DNA of 64,000 bases, from assembly GCA_003290165.1 (NCBI GenBank), contig QNQO01000537.1, positions 668,825 to 732,824 of the forward strand, read 5' to 3'. The translations under genes and the position numbers were made by a program. Of this stretch, positions 35,640 through 47,100 are shown one piece after another; positions within the stretch are counted from its first letter, which is position 1; each line of letters starts with the position of its first letter. The notes under the pieces are model-generated. The model was given only the letters and a program-made list of their open reading frames with translations. It ran no database searches and was not told the DNA's origin. Source of the DNA: Berberis thunbergii (taxonomy: Eukaryota > Streptophyta > Magnoliopsida > Ranunculales > Berberidaceae).

Positions 35640-38600
35640 CTACAAAGAGAAAAATAGATTGGCTACAGAAAATGGAAACTAAATTGGAAAGAAGTCACAT
35701 GACATCAGAAGATACTCGACTCCTAAAGAAACGATGGCCTTGTCTGTAGGTGATCCAGAAAACTCTATTTCGCTACACTATCACAAGTGAAGCAAGAAAA
35801 AAAAGGTATCTAAAAATAGTTCTTCATAACTTAGAGCACTACTATAAAAGCATGTAAGCAAATAATTTGACTCACATAGAAAACAAAAGTTTAATAATAC
35901 TTTCGACAAGTTTAAGCTCCATTCTCTTCGTCTTTCCCTCATCTCCCATTTTCACTTTCGACAAGTTTGTAGAAAAACTTTCCTTTGAACCAGAGACACC
36001 TTAGCTTTTGAAATATCTCTAAAGTTTTAATTACATATACACTTCAATCATATAAGTATTGCGGGATAATTTACCATTACACCAAAATTTGAGGCGAATG
36101 TATGGGGCATCCAATGATACTAGTATTTTTCATGCCAAAACACCATCATAATACACAAACAAAATGTGAATGAACTGTAGTTGGAGCTCGCAGAAACTGA
36201 GATAAGGTCTGATCAGAAACAAAATTACAATCACAATATTACAACCGTAACACGAAATCTATGTAATACATTACGTACTTATCAAGCTCCTATTCTCTTC
36301 CCTGTTTTCCCCTGCTGTTTTTCTCCAATTTTATGATGATTCCCGCTACAGAAGAATCGTGCATGTGTTCTACCTAAAATATAAGAGCATTAAGTTGTCC
36401 TAACCATAACCAAGACCATGAGAGAAATAGATAAGTTGAAAGGACTCCTTGTAGTTTGTTGCTTAGGAAGTCCATTATGAGCATTCATACGGAGAGTTCG
36501 TATGTCTTCTTTACAAGTAGCTAAACTCAACTCAATATTCTTGAATACTAACCATCTAAATCTGTTTCCTGTTGTACTTACCCACTTTCTTTTGTCTCTA
36601 AACTCCACGACCGAAACCACCTCTTCCACCCTGCAAGTATGAGAAATACACTTTCAAAACAATGCACAAGGAACAAGTCCTTTATATGCAAAACAATCAT
36701 AGTCGATAAGCAAAGCAAGAGAATACTGCCGAACATTTACATGACTAGAGAATACTGCAGAACACAAGCAGCACATTAAAATCAACCACACCAAACTTAA
36801 ATATTGACAAATTCTCATCTCACAATCCTTGTAGCCTTCTATGGTATCATTCAAGTAGCCTTCAATTTTGCTTGATCACTCCAACATTGATCGCTCTATA
36901 GTAGTACTTTAATAATGATTTTTCTTGCAAAAGCTTTTATCTTGCTCACCGCAAAAGACTTCAAATGATTCAGGTTTTATTAGTAACCATTATTTAGAAT
37001 CCTCTACCACATTTCAATCCCATTCATCTTACTTGTAGATGTAAAGTTCAACACATTTAACTACTATATCTAACCATTTTGATGGTTGACAACTCTGCTG
37101 GTGCTCCTCCTTTGTCACCTCACCGAACTCACCAGAAGGTCCTCCTCTAGGTCCTCCATGATACCACATCATGATCACCATTGAATCCAGGTATGTCTCC
37201 TCCACAAAACGAGGGCCACTGCAACATCAAACTCTTATTTTTATCAATCAAACATAGGCAATATATTAAAAATAAAAACAACGAGGGAACAGACAAGTGA
37301 TACATAAATAAAGATGGAATATATGAACATAGGCATTCTATGAAATAAAGATGGAGCTAGTGAGACCAATTTTTGGCTACTGATGGGCTTGATCATTATA
37401 TAGTCAGCAATCAACTTACAAGTGAACATAAATAAATCTGCAAAAGGTATCTTACATCATTATTTACCTGAATACTAAGTGATGAAACTGTCGTAATGGT
37501 AAGATCTTGTTGGAGAAAAACAGTAAGTATACGTGTGGAGTTACTTGGAAACTTATCTTCTATGGTAATCTCCACTCAATTTGTCCAGCCATTTGAGTCT
37601 TACTCTCGTTGTTTCTTCCAGAGCCGTTGTTCTAAGGTGGTTTAGCTTAGAACTGATGTTTCTTTGACAGTTATGAGCAACTGCTTTGTCCTCATAAGAA
37701 TACAGATTCAAAAATAAAAAACATTTCCACAACAAAACAAAACACTAATTTGTCGATGACAGAAAAACAAAACAAACCATTTTCACAAAGAAAAAAAAAC
37801 ACTTATTTTCTAAAGAAATCTTGATTGTGATCAACACCAATTATGAACCTCAAGAAAATTATCAATGTAACAAAGAAGGTGTATGAAATCTGAGAACATT
37901 TACCAATAACAGAGGTACATATTGAGCGCCTATTGCTTGCAATCAGAAAACATTCCAAAGCAATTGTCAGACATTTTTCTGTTTTTGATTTTAAATCTTT
38001 GACAATTTCGGTGATTTAAGAATCATAACAAGACAAAATATAATCATAACACATGAGAAAGGAATCTTCAATTGAAGAAAAAAATCCCCATTTTGCCCAC
38101 AAATGAAAGCATTTTAACAAGCAATTGAGAGGGAGGATAGAGAAACAGGGAAAGATGGAGAATTTTTGGAATCGAGTTTAGGGCTTGCTAAATACCTGAA
38201 AGTCGAGCAAGTCATGATCACCAAATAATTAAGTACCTGTATCAAAGAGATGTAATTAAAGAGAGGTGTTAGGGAAAAATCGACTCATTATTAAGAAGTA
38301 AAAATAACTCTGTTTTTAGGGCTTGCAAAGATGTGTGAAATACCTAAAATCGAGTTCATGGAGATGGGGAGATGTCAAAATCTTCAATCGTCAATAATGA
38401 AATTCCTAGAAAATTCGAACCAATTTATAAGAAGAAGGAGAATAAGAAGAAAGGAAGGAAGGAAGAAGGAAGAAGAAGTATCATAACTGAACAAACCAGA
38501 GATACGAAGAAGAATTGATCGCAGACACGCACATAACTTATCGCAGTCACCACCGTTACTCTACTATCCCGTTCTCCTCTTTCTTGCCTTTCCTCTTCCT

Positions 38601-38860
38601 AATTCCTTGCGAATATGGGTAGATTTGGCTTGTGGACATGGTATTCATGGAGCTAAAAAAAAACAAAGGGCTCCATGAACGGACTTCAATTTGCACGAAC
38701 GGCAAGATTTTTTTTTAGCTTTCGCGGGCTATTTGTGTTTTCGAAATTCTAGGGGTCCAAGGAAAGGGAGCGAAGGGACGATGCGCTCTTCTCTCGCTCC
38801 TTTCCCTCGCCCCTAGCAAAGCTCTTGTGTTTTTAGTTAGTTAAATCTTGGCCAAAAATA
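35640..38860 (-). other. Possible remnants of an RGG-protein gene; otherwise unassigned
   Basis: On the minus strand, after an acceptor near 36635, a short terminal frame reads GGRGGFGRGV then a stop. After another acceptor near 37220, a frame holds GGPRGGPSGEFGEV. Far upstream (38400-38600) is a CT-rich leader-like stretch with possible splice sites. Together these could be the exons of a small RGG-rich RNA-binding protein, but I cannot name it or join the exons. A hairpin lies near 38763-38808 (GAAAGGGAGCGA / TCGCTCCTTTC). Confidence 0.3.
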
Positions 38861-38871
38861 GTGGGCGCCAA

Positions 38872-39584
38872 TAGGGATGGTAGTGGGGCGGATTTTCATG
38901 GATATCCGCTCCACCCAATCCGTATGGGGCGGATTTGGATTTGGCTAAATGGGTTTTGGGGCGGATACGAATATTCAAATAACATTCGTCGAATATTCGG
39001 GGCGGATACAGATTTAGCCATATCCGCCTTGCCGATATCCGTTTAAGTGTGAAAATTTACATAAATACCCCTAACCCTTTAAAAGGAAAAAACTTGTGTG
39101 GCTATGAGAAGAAGTCCGCTGTAGCAGAGAAAGCCCTAGTGGAGAAGAAGCCAAAGGCCGGAAAGAAGCTCCCGAAAGAAGGCGGAGCCGCTGCTTCCTT
39201 CAACAAGAAGAAGAAGCGAACAAAGAAAAGCGTTGAGACTTATAAGATCTACATCTTCAAGGTCTTGAAGCAGGTTCATCTTGACATCGGGAACTCAAGC
39301 AAGGGGTAGGGAGGGATCTGAAGGAAGACGGTGGCTATGTTGTCGTCTCCAAGGGGTAGGGAGGGATCTGAAGGAGAGTTGGAGAGTATACTCCATTCTT
39401 CTTCTTCTTCTCGAATCTAATTTTTTTTGGGCTAAATGGGGCGGGGCGGATATCCACCTATCCGCTCGGGGGCAGGGATGGTTTAAAAAAAATGATAAAC
39501 GGATATGCAGGGCGGTTTCGGGGACCCAAAATCTCCAGCGGGGTGGGGATAGGTTTGCTCAAATCCGCCCCGTTGCCATCCCTA
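38872..39584. mobile_element. Non-autonomous hAT-type element 2 carrying a histone H2B fragment
   Basis: 713 bp. The left end is TAGGGATGGTAGTGGGGCGG and the right end is the complement of TAGGGATGGCAACGGGGCGG. The flanks GGCGCCAA (38864-38871) and GGCACCAA (39585-39592) are an 8-bp duplication with one change. The ends match element 1. The interior carries part of a histone H2B coding region. The segment AAGGGGTAGGGAGGGATCTG occurs twice (39300 and 39351). Confidence 0.85.
39106..39309 (+). pseudogene. Histone H2B fragment captured by the hAT element
   Basis: The frame reads [20 protein letters not shown], then [20 protein letters not shown] and [20 protein letters not shown], ending GNSSKG and TAG. 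This is the plant H2B N-terminal tail and first part of the histone fold (family: [20 protein letters not shown]). Changes include P to L in the VHPDI motif. The rest of the fold, with the C-terminal helix and AVTKFTS end, is missing, so it cannot form a nucleosome. H2B genes lack introns, so cDNA and genomic origin cannot be told apart. Confidence 0.88.
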
Positions 39585-39794
39585 GGCACCAATGGACCTT
39601 TTCACGAGTCTTTTAGAAGAAGTGCTTTAAAAGCAAGTCATGAATTTTCCAAAATTATTATACAACGACTTGGTTTATGACGTATGTTTTATGTATGTCA
39701 TCAATAAATTATGAGGACATGCATATTGATGCGTCCAAAAATCATCATTCTATAAGTTTGACCCTCAAAACATATATATTTTTTTTAAAGGCGA

Positions 39795-42260
39795 GCTGGT
39801 ACAAAATAGATGTTAGACTGCCAAGGACCACCTTTTTGGTGGCTGAATGCACTCTAATGCTTAAGTCAACAATTCTGTTTGGAAAACAAAGTAAATTTGG
39901 ACAAAACTCAGTTAAAGTTGCATAATTGTGTCGAATGTTCCCTTTACCTTTTATAATGGTCAGTCAATTCTCCGCTTGACTTAAAAGAGATGTTTCTCGT
40001 AACAGTCTCCTCCTTGATGGAAATGTGTTCGTGGAGGTGTAACTCCCTCCACGACTCTTTTTGGTGCAACATTCCTCTTCTTTATGAGAAAACTCATTTC
40101 GGCCCTGGATTTGGGCTTTGATTCGTTCGGGCTTGGATTCGGCCTTTGCTCATAATGGGCCTCTGTGATTGGTTTTGTTCTTATTGGGTTTTACAAGCTG
40201 GCCCAATAGATGAGACGTCATATCCAAGTGATGGATGTTCTCTGCCATGTGTATGATTGTGATGATCGGTCTATTTTGATGTATCATTAGTGGGCGCGTT
40301 CATGTATTCACTAACTTCATGGTGGTTGGTATCCCAAGTGCATTTTTGCATTGAACTTAATGTTGCTAGCAACTTTTGGTCGGTCGATCATCTTGATTAC
40401 TTCTTTATCTGTTCGTTTTCGCACACACATTTGTTGGAATTTCACGCGTCAATATATCCCGTACGTTGCCCCACGAGTAGTCACTTCATTGCTTGGTTGT
40501 ATAAAGGATATCGTGACGGTTTTATTTCCTTCTTTAAGCCTTCTTTAAAACTAGAGTTGTTTCTTCTCTTTATCGTTTTCTTCCATCCTTTTTTGCCTAG
40601 TCGTGATGTTTGTTGGATATTAATTCGACGGTGAGTAGCTTGCTATCTACGAAGCTCATTTTTCCCCGAAGAAGGCTTCTCAGGCAACCTTGGATAACGT
40701 TCGCTCCAGCTATTTGTTGCCTTCTGACCTTGAGATCACTCTTCCTCATGAGAATGACAGTCCTTGTCGTTCGAGGAAGGGACATATTGCGTTGTTCCTA
40801 CGTATGTTTCACGCCGATTTTCAATTTCTAGCTCCAGAGTTATTCTGATCTTATTTAGATCTTCTGGGTATTCCTCTTGCTCAGATGGGCCCGAACGGTT
40901 GGAGGGTTATGGTTCTGATATCTCTTTGACTTATAGAATTTTGCACTCGGTGGTCACTCTGTTGTTGTCCAAGAACACTTTTTTTCTTCGTTCTCCTACG
41001 TGTTTTGGAAACCTTAATGATGACATCAAGGGTTGGTCACGAGATTGGTTTTATGTGTCTGTCCACTCTGGCTACTTCAATTTGCAGGGTCGACAGATAT
41101 TGAAGTCTTTCCAGATACCCAACAAGCTGAGGAATCTACAATTGACCCCTGAAGAACAAATTATCAGTGATTTTCTTTTGCAGCTTCCTATGGTTCCTAC
41201 ACCTATCTTACTGATGACATGGTGAAGCGTAGTGGTTTGTACAACGTGAATGAAGCCGTGCGGGCTCTGCTAACTGAAAGGCAACCACGAAGATTGCTGC
41301 CCGTGTTGTCCTTGTAGATGGTGGTAACCCTGTCGTTGACGGGAAAGTGAGTTCGGATATTACGGATCACAATGCTCCTGTTAGCGGTGCTACCAATCCA
41401 ACTTCAAGGAAGAGAAAAGTATCGAGGCCCGTTAGCCCGTCGAAGCGGTTGTTCCTGAATTCCGATCATGTTCCGAAGAAGAAATGGCTCGGTGATTATG
41501 TTCGTTGTGCTTATCTTTACTCAGGTTATGTTGATAGAGAACATGTAAGGGAGGATTGGTTCTCTCTGTAAGAGGCAGAAGAGATGAAGTTAGCACTAGA
41601 GATAAGTGAAAAAGAGATCATTTGTCCGTTGGACGATGTTGCAAAGAGATTCCTATCTGCTTATGGTGGTCTTGACGCTGCTAAGTGTTCTAATGAGGAT
41701 CCTAGGGCCATTAATGACAAGATGCTCCAACCGACTGTTGTCCAATTTAAGGAACTTAGTAGACGTGATCGAGTTCCCGAGACACGGTCTCTTCGTTTTC
41801 TCTTCTCCTGTTGACGATGGGGTGGAGATCCCGCCTTCTACAACCTGCTTAGGTTCCTCTATTCTCATTGGGGCTGCTACTCATTCTGCTTCTACTATGG
41901 TTACTCCGCAACGAGAGGGTGAAGATGGCTCTCTTATCATTCCTTTTTTTCCTTCCTGATTGTGGGTGGTGGTTCCTCCGTGCTTCCGGATCCCCGCATT
42001 CTTTATTCGTGGATTAGCTGGAAGGAACCTACCCTCGAAGAGATTTGGCTCAAATCAGATGGGAAGTTTCGCTGGTTTTTTTCGGCTTGACGTGCAGGAT
42101 GGTGCGCGAAAGTTGATTAATGAATGGCATAGACGATCTGTGGAGAGGCCTTCAATGCCTGTGATGGATCCGAGCCTTCATCTTGATGATAGTCTTAGGC
42201 TTGTAATGGATGTGAAGACTCATCTTTCCTACGCGGGGGTGATGGGTTCGAGTCATTAGC
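39795..42260 (+). pseudogene. Gag-only element copy 3 (LTR remnant plus broken gag-like gene)
   Basis: 39810-40290 has decayed LTR words in the same order as the 13.2-kb copy (GGACCACCTTTTTGGTGGC, CACTCTAATGCTTAAGTC, GGGCTTGG, GTATCATTA). The gag-like frame, about 40760-42260, shows FQFLAPELF, YLDLLGIPLAQMGPNGWRVM and SPTCFGNLNDDIKGWSRDWF, parallel to copies 1 and 2. A basic Ser-rich stretch (TSRKRKVSRPVSPSKR) follows. It is broken in several places and the coiled coil is short or lost. Confidence 0.58.
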
Positions 42261-42843
42261 CTAGTCGTAATCTTGTGGTCTCTCTAGAAATTGCGAGAAA
42301 AAAATGAACTCGGATAGATTTGGGATGAAACAGTGACAGAAGATGGAGAAAACCAAAGAAGAAGATGAGAATTGTTGTGTTGTACAAGAGCTTTTTGGAG
42401 AAAAAAAAATGGGACACGACGGATTATAGCACCTGCTTCACTGTAAAAAAAGACTAATTTCGTTACAAAAGAGACTTCGGAAAAAAAAAATGCAACATGA
42501 CAGATATGGCACCTACTTCACTGTAGCAGAGACCAATTTTGTGACAAAAGAGATATTTGATCATTTGACTTATTAAACTCAAGTAGGATGCATGCAGATT
42601 TTGCGTTTAAAAGGCCCATTAGGCATTCAAAATTATAATTGAGACTTGTAGTCTAATATCCCATAGCAAACACTTCCACATGAACAACTTGACTAATAAT
42701 TTAATGGTTCTAATCTTAAGGTGACACTAAATTAGCTTTCGAATGAATTAGATATTCAAATATAAAAATAAAATGAAGCATATAGCGCATTTTTTCCAAG
42801 AATCGCGAATGGCAAGTCATATAATAAAAACCTTGGATCTGAT
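42261..42843 (+). repeat. Spacer with a roughly 77-bp tandem duplication
   Basis: GGCACCTACTTCACTGTAGC-type segments repeat: 42403-42475 and 42481-42553 share ...ATGGCACCT(A/G)CTTCACTGTA and TTACAAAAGAGA ends. Nothing else is recognised. Confidence 0.6.
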
Positions 42844-43513
42844 TAGGTGTTGGCACGGGACAGGATGGACCTCATCCCTATCCCGTCCCGTTATTTTATT
42901 TTTGGGACAGGATAAACCTCTTCCCAAACTCGTCCCATTTCAAATGAGTTTGGAATGGCATGAAATGAACATGATTCAAAGACCATTGAAAATCGTTAAA
43001 ACTTTATATCAAAAAATAAGAGTAGGACTTTTTATCCCAAAATGTCTAAATATTCAAATTAAGAATACAAATTCATTTTATTATTGAATATCCAAATTAA
43101 AAATAATTTTTTTTTAATTATCGCAAGAATATAACAATGTGACATCCTATTTTAATTATATGAGACAAAAACACCTCCCATAATTATATATTTCCACGTT
43201 TCAATAAAACACATTTAAAATAAAAGGCTATTCTTAGTTATTATTATTTTTGGTTGTTGGAATAATATTTCAAACTTTATAGCAAATTGACTTCTCTTTT
43301 GGGTAAAAATTAAAATATTAAAATTAATAATAATAAATAAGTTCAGGACAAGATGGGATGGGTGAGATTGAAAATCTTCATCCCGATCTCATCCCACTCT
43401 AGATCGGGAAGGGTCGAGTCGGAATGAGTTTGAATAAACCCAAAAGAACTCGGTAAAAACCACGACGAGATCAAGATTGGGATCGAGATCGCGAGATGGG
43501 ATGACTACCCCTA
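42844..43513. mobile_element. Non-autonomous hAT-type element 3
   Basis: 670 bp from TAGGTGTTGGCACGGGAC to the complement of TAGGGGTAGTCATCCCATC. Flanks GATCTGAT (42836-42843) and TATCTGAT (43514-43521) form an 8-bp duplication with one change. Subterminal GGGACAGGAT / CATCCCGTCCC words resemble the fragment at 51070. There is no coding region. Confidence 0.72.
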
Positions 43514-43694
43514 TATCTGATACCTTGACAACTATCTCAATGCTACAATTGTTTGTCAATATCGATGAAAACACCCTTATAAAATGAATTACTATGCTAT
43601 CATCTATATGTGTGAAATGAATTATTATGCTAACATCTATGTGTGATCCATCTCATAAATTACTTTTGATTTACGTGCATGTGTTGTCACCTTA

Positions 43695-43785
43695 ATGCCG
43701 CCGGCAGAGTTCGAACCTTGACCTTGTGATACCATCCGTCACAAACTTACCAATTGAGCTCTTACCCCATTGGCAACCTAAATTG
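43695..43785 (-). mobile_element. tRNA-like SINE promoter region
   Basis: On the minus strand, an A-box-like GAGCTCAATTGG (43761-43750) is followed 31 bp later by a B-box-like GGTTCGAACTC (43718-43708). This is the layout of an RNA polymerase III promoter in tRNA-derived SINEs. Extent and tail are not defined. It directly precedes the LINE ORF1 remnant. Confidence 0.4.
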
Positions 43786-44128
43786 TTATACTATGAGTTT
43801 GTTCCTAATAAGCTTCTATGACATCCAATCCCTACCTCCCATATCAGCTTCTATGAAGCTAATCGAAGGACCCAGGAGAGAAACTTGTATAGCAGGGGGG
43901 CAACTGAAACAACCTAAGAAGAACTTAAGCAAGGACATCCAATCCCAAGTCAACATAATTTCAATGCTTAACAAGGATGATAACTCCTTTGCAACAATTC
44001 AGCAAGTGACTACACGGAACAAACACCACCCAGTACTCAACACTTCTGCTTCAAATGCTCCATATGATAGTAAACAGAGAACCCAACATCAAGGGGGTAT
44101 CAATACAACCTCCCGCGACCCTCAATGA
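43754..44128 (+). pseudogene. LINE ORF1, C-terminal remnant
   Basis: An open frame ending at TGA 44126-44128, overlapping the ORF2 ATG by the ATGA arrangement used in plant LINEs. It is rich in Gln/Asn/Ser (QHQGGINTTSRDPQ) and lacks a visible CCHC knuckle. Position is the main argument for calling it ORF1. Confidence 0.45.
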
Positions 44129-47100
44129 TCAAAGCAGAATGTTGGAACGTGAGGGGGCTAAATGACCCCCTCAAGCAGCGTGAGGTAACACAACTGATAT
44201 TAAAACAAAAGGTCAGTATTATGGGACTCTTAGAAACAAAAATCAGTGAGGCACGAAAATCTCGAGTGCAACAAGCTCTCAAGCGAGACTGGATAGCTAT
44301 TGATAATGGTGACTTAGTGAGTGGAGGCATGATCTGGGTACTGTGGGATCCCCAGGCTGTAAATGTGAGCATTTTATCACGATCCGATCAGGCTATCTTT
44401 GAAGAAACAATATGGCCCAATGGTTTTTCTGGGGTACTGACTTTTGTTTACGGTAAAAGCTATTACATGGACAGGAAAAGGTTGTTGACAGAACTGGAGA
44501 CCTTTGCAAGGACGAACCTACGACCATGGGCAGTCCTAGGCGACTACAATTCAATTCTTAACTCACAAGAACGAGTGGGTGGAGAAGAGGTAAGACCCAT
44601 GCATTTCATTGACTTGCTCCATTGTGTTCAAAATTCCCGGTTGTTTGATTGTCACTTTAAAGGCCACTACTTAACTTGGAGCAATAAGCAAGTAGGAGAT
44701 AAGAGGATTCTATCCAAGATCGATATGGTCATGATCAATCAAGAATGGCTAACCAACATGCCCAATTCAAAAGCAGAGTTTCTTCCGCCTGGCATCTCTG
44801 ATCATTCTCCTATGACCCTAACCATTTATGAACATAAAAGTGCAGGTCTGATCCCCTTCAAATTCTATAACTACTGGACCCATGAGCCAGGGTACTTAGC
44901 AGTAGTAGAGGACGCTTGGAGACTGACTGTTGAGGGCAATGATACTTACTGTTTTGTGCAGAAACTCAAGCAAGTAAAAGCCAAATTGACTGCATGGAAG
45001 AAGGCCAAGTTTGTTAATGCAACTTCCAATGTCCTATTAGCAAAATAGTCCATGGAACAGCTACAACTAGCACTTCAAGAACAACCTCTGAACCCAACTA
45101 TTGCACTTCAGGAAAAAGCAGCAGTAAAGCAGTATGCGATAGCGTCTAGAAGTGAAGTGTCCGAGGCCAGGCAAAAAGCTAAAGCGAGACATATGAAGTA
45201 GGGGGACGAGAACATCGCATACTTTCACAATTACCTCAGAGAGCGGCGTTCCAAGAATTAGATCATGTCCATATACAACTCGAATAACGAGAAACTGGAG
45301 CATTTTGATGATATCAGTGAAGAATGTGTTAGCTACTTCCAAGACATCTTTGGTGGTACGCATGATCAGTATGACAACTCTATTATCGACAACTTGCAAG
45401 TAAGACATCAGGTATTAGATGCAGAATCAAGTGACCTCGTGAAACCAGTATCCAGGAATGAGATCACAGAAGCCCTGGCCTCCTTCGACTCAAATAAAGC
45501 TCCAGGCTCGAATGGATTTTCATCCTTATTCTTCAAATTAGCATGGAGAATCATAGGGGATGACTTCGTTAAAGCAATCGATTATTTTTTCAAAAGCAGC
45601 AGATTGCTTGGTGAGGTAAACACCACATTTGTCACTTTAATTCCTAAAGTTTTTAATGCGTCATTCTTTAGTGATTTCAGGCCTATTTCTTGTTGCAATG
45701 TCCTATACAAGAGCATCACCAAAATTATGATGATTAGAATGAAACCAGTGATCCGGCAAATAATCAGCCTGAATCAATCAGCCTTCATCAAGGGTAGATA
45801 CATCCATGACAACATCATGCTCGCTCATGAGCTTGTGCGAAACTATCACTGAGACAAGGCCCCCCCGAGGTGCGCGACGAAAATTGATTTGAAAAAAGTA
45901 TATGACACCATCAGGGGGGACTCTATCACCCATTTAATGCGCAAATTGAAGTTTCCTGAGCAATTCATAAGATGGGTCAGGGTTTGCATTTCTACTCCCC
46001 GAATCTCCATAGCTATCAATGGTTCCCCAAAGGGATTTATCAAAATGAAAAGAGGAATAAGGCAGGGTTGCCCTATGTCCCCATATATCTTTGTCCTTGT
46101 CATGGAGATTTTCAGCTTACTGCTTGACCAAAAGGTGCAGGAGGGCAGCTACACGCTTCATCCTAATTGCCAGGACCCGCTGATTACACCCAAACAATAC
46201 ACGCGGTCAATTGCAATAAAGAATGGGGTGTCGATCCCACGAGGAAAAACGATCTACAAAATAAGGTTAAGGAAAACAAACTATGCGAAACTAAAGTTAA
46301 TAAATTCTAACAAATTTAAAGTACGAAATTGAATTTAATTTAATGAAAATTAAGTTTGGAAAAATCACAAGGTTCCAAGAATCCCTCCTAGACTTCACGC
46401 GCCAACTAGTATTGATTCGCTATGATGACTCAACTACGTGTTTCACATCCCAAACGACATAATCGGAAAAATAATCTTTTAACCATTAATATACCCTAAT
46501 GTAAATGAATTTTAGATTTCATTTTTTCTAAGAAAAGCACAAAGGTTTGTCATATGTGATATCCTAAACTTACGATATATCCAGAGACAATACCGTAATA
46601 AATGACGATCACATATAACTAACCTACCAGAATCAATTAATTCTTAAACATTCCACACATAAGAAAAGCATGACTAAGCTTATATGGAGAAGAAAAGATA
46701 ATCACCGGAATAATAAAAATCTACGAAGAAATCTATGATATCCTTCTCACTGAAATAACATAAATTTCTATATTAAATAAAAGTGATAATCATTAAACAT
46801 CATTATTCATCGTGAAAACTTAAAGCGAATCAAATGTTAATTTAGTGCATTACATCTAGGAGTTCACCTCTTCACCTTGCATGGGGTTTAGTGACTCATG
46901 GTGGTGGTGGTCACAGCATCACTGGAGGAGGAATCCATCATTTCTTGTATGCGCACGAATCCTGAGAAAAATAGCTAAAAAAGCTTTGTGGTGACTCTTA
47001 CAAATTCTCGGGGTGTTAATAGCCAAAACTGTTTTTCAAAAGTGAAAAACAATTTATCCCGCGCGAAATCGCGACTCTCCCTGGTTCGTCTTCTCCAGCG

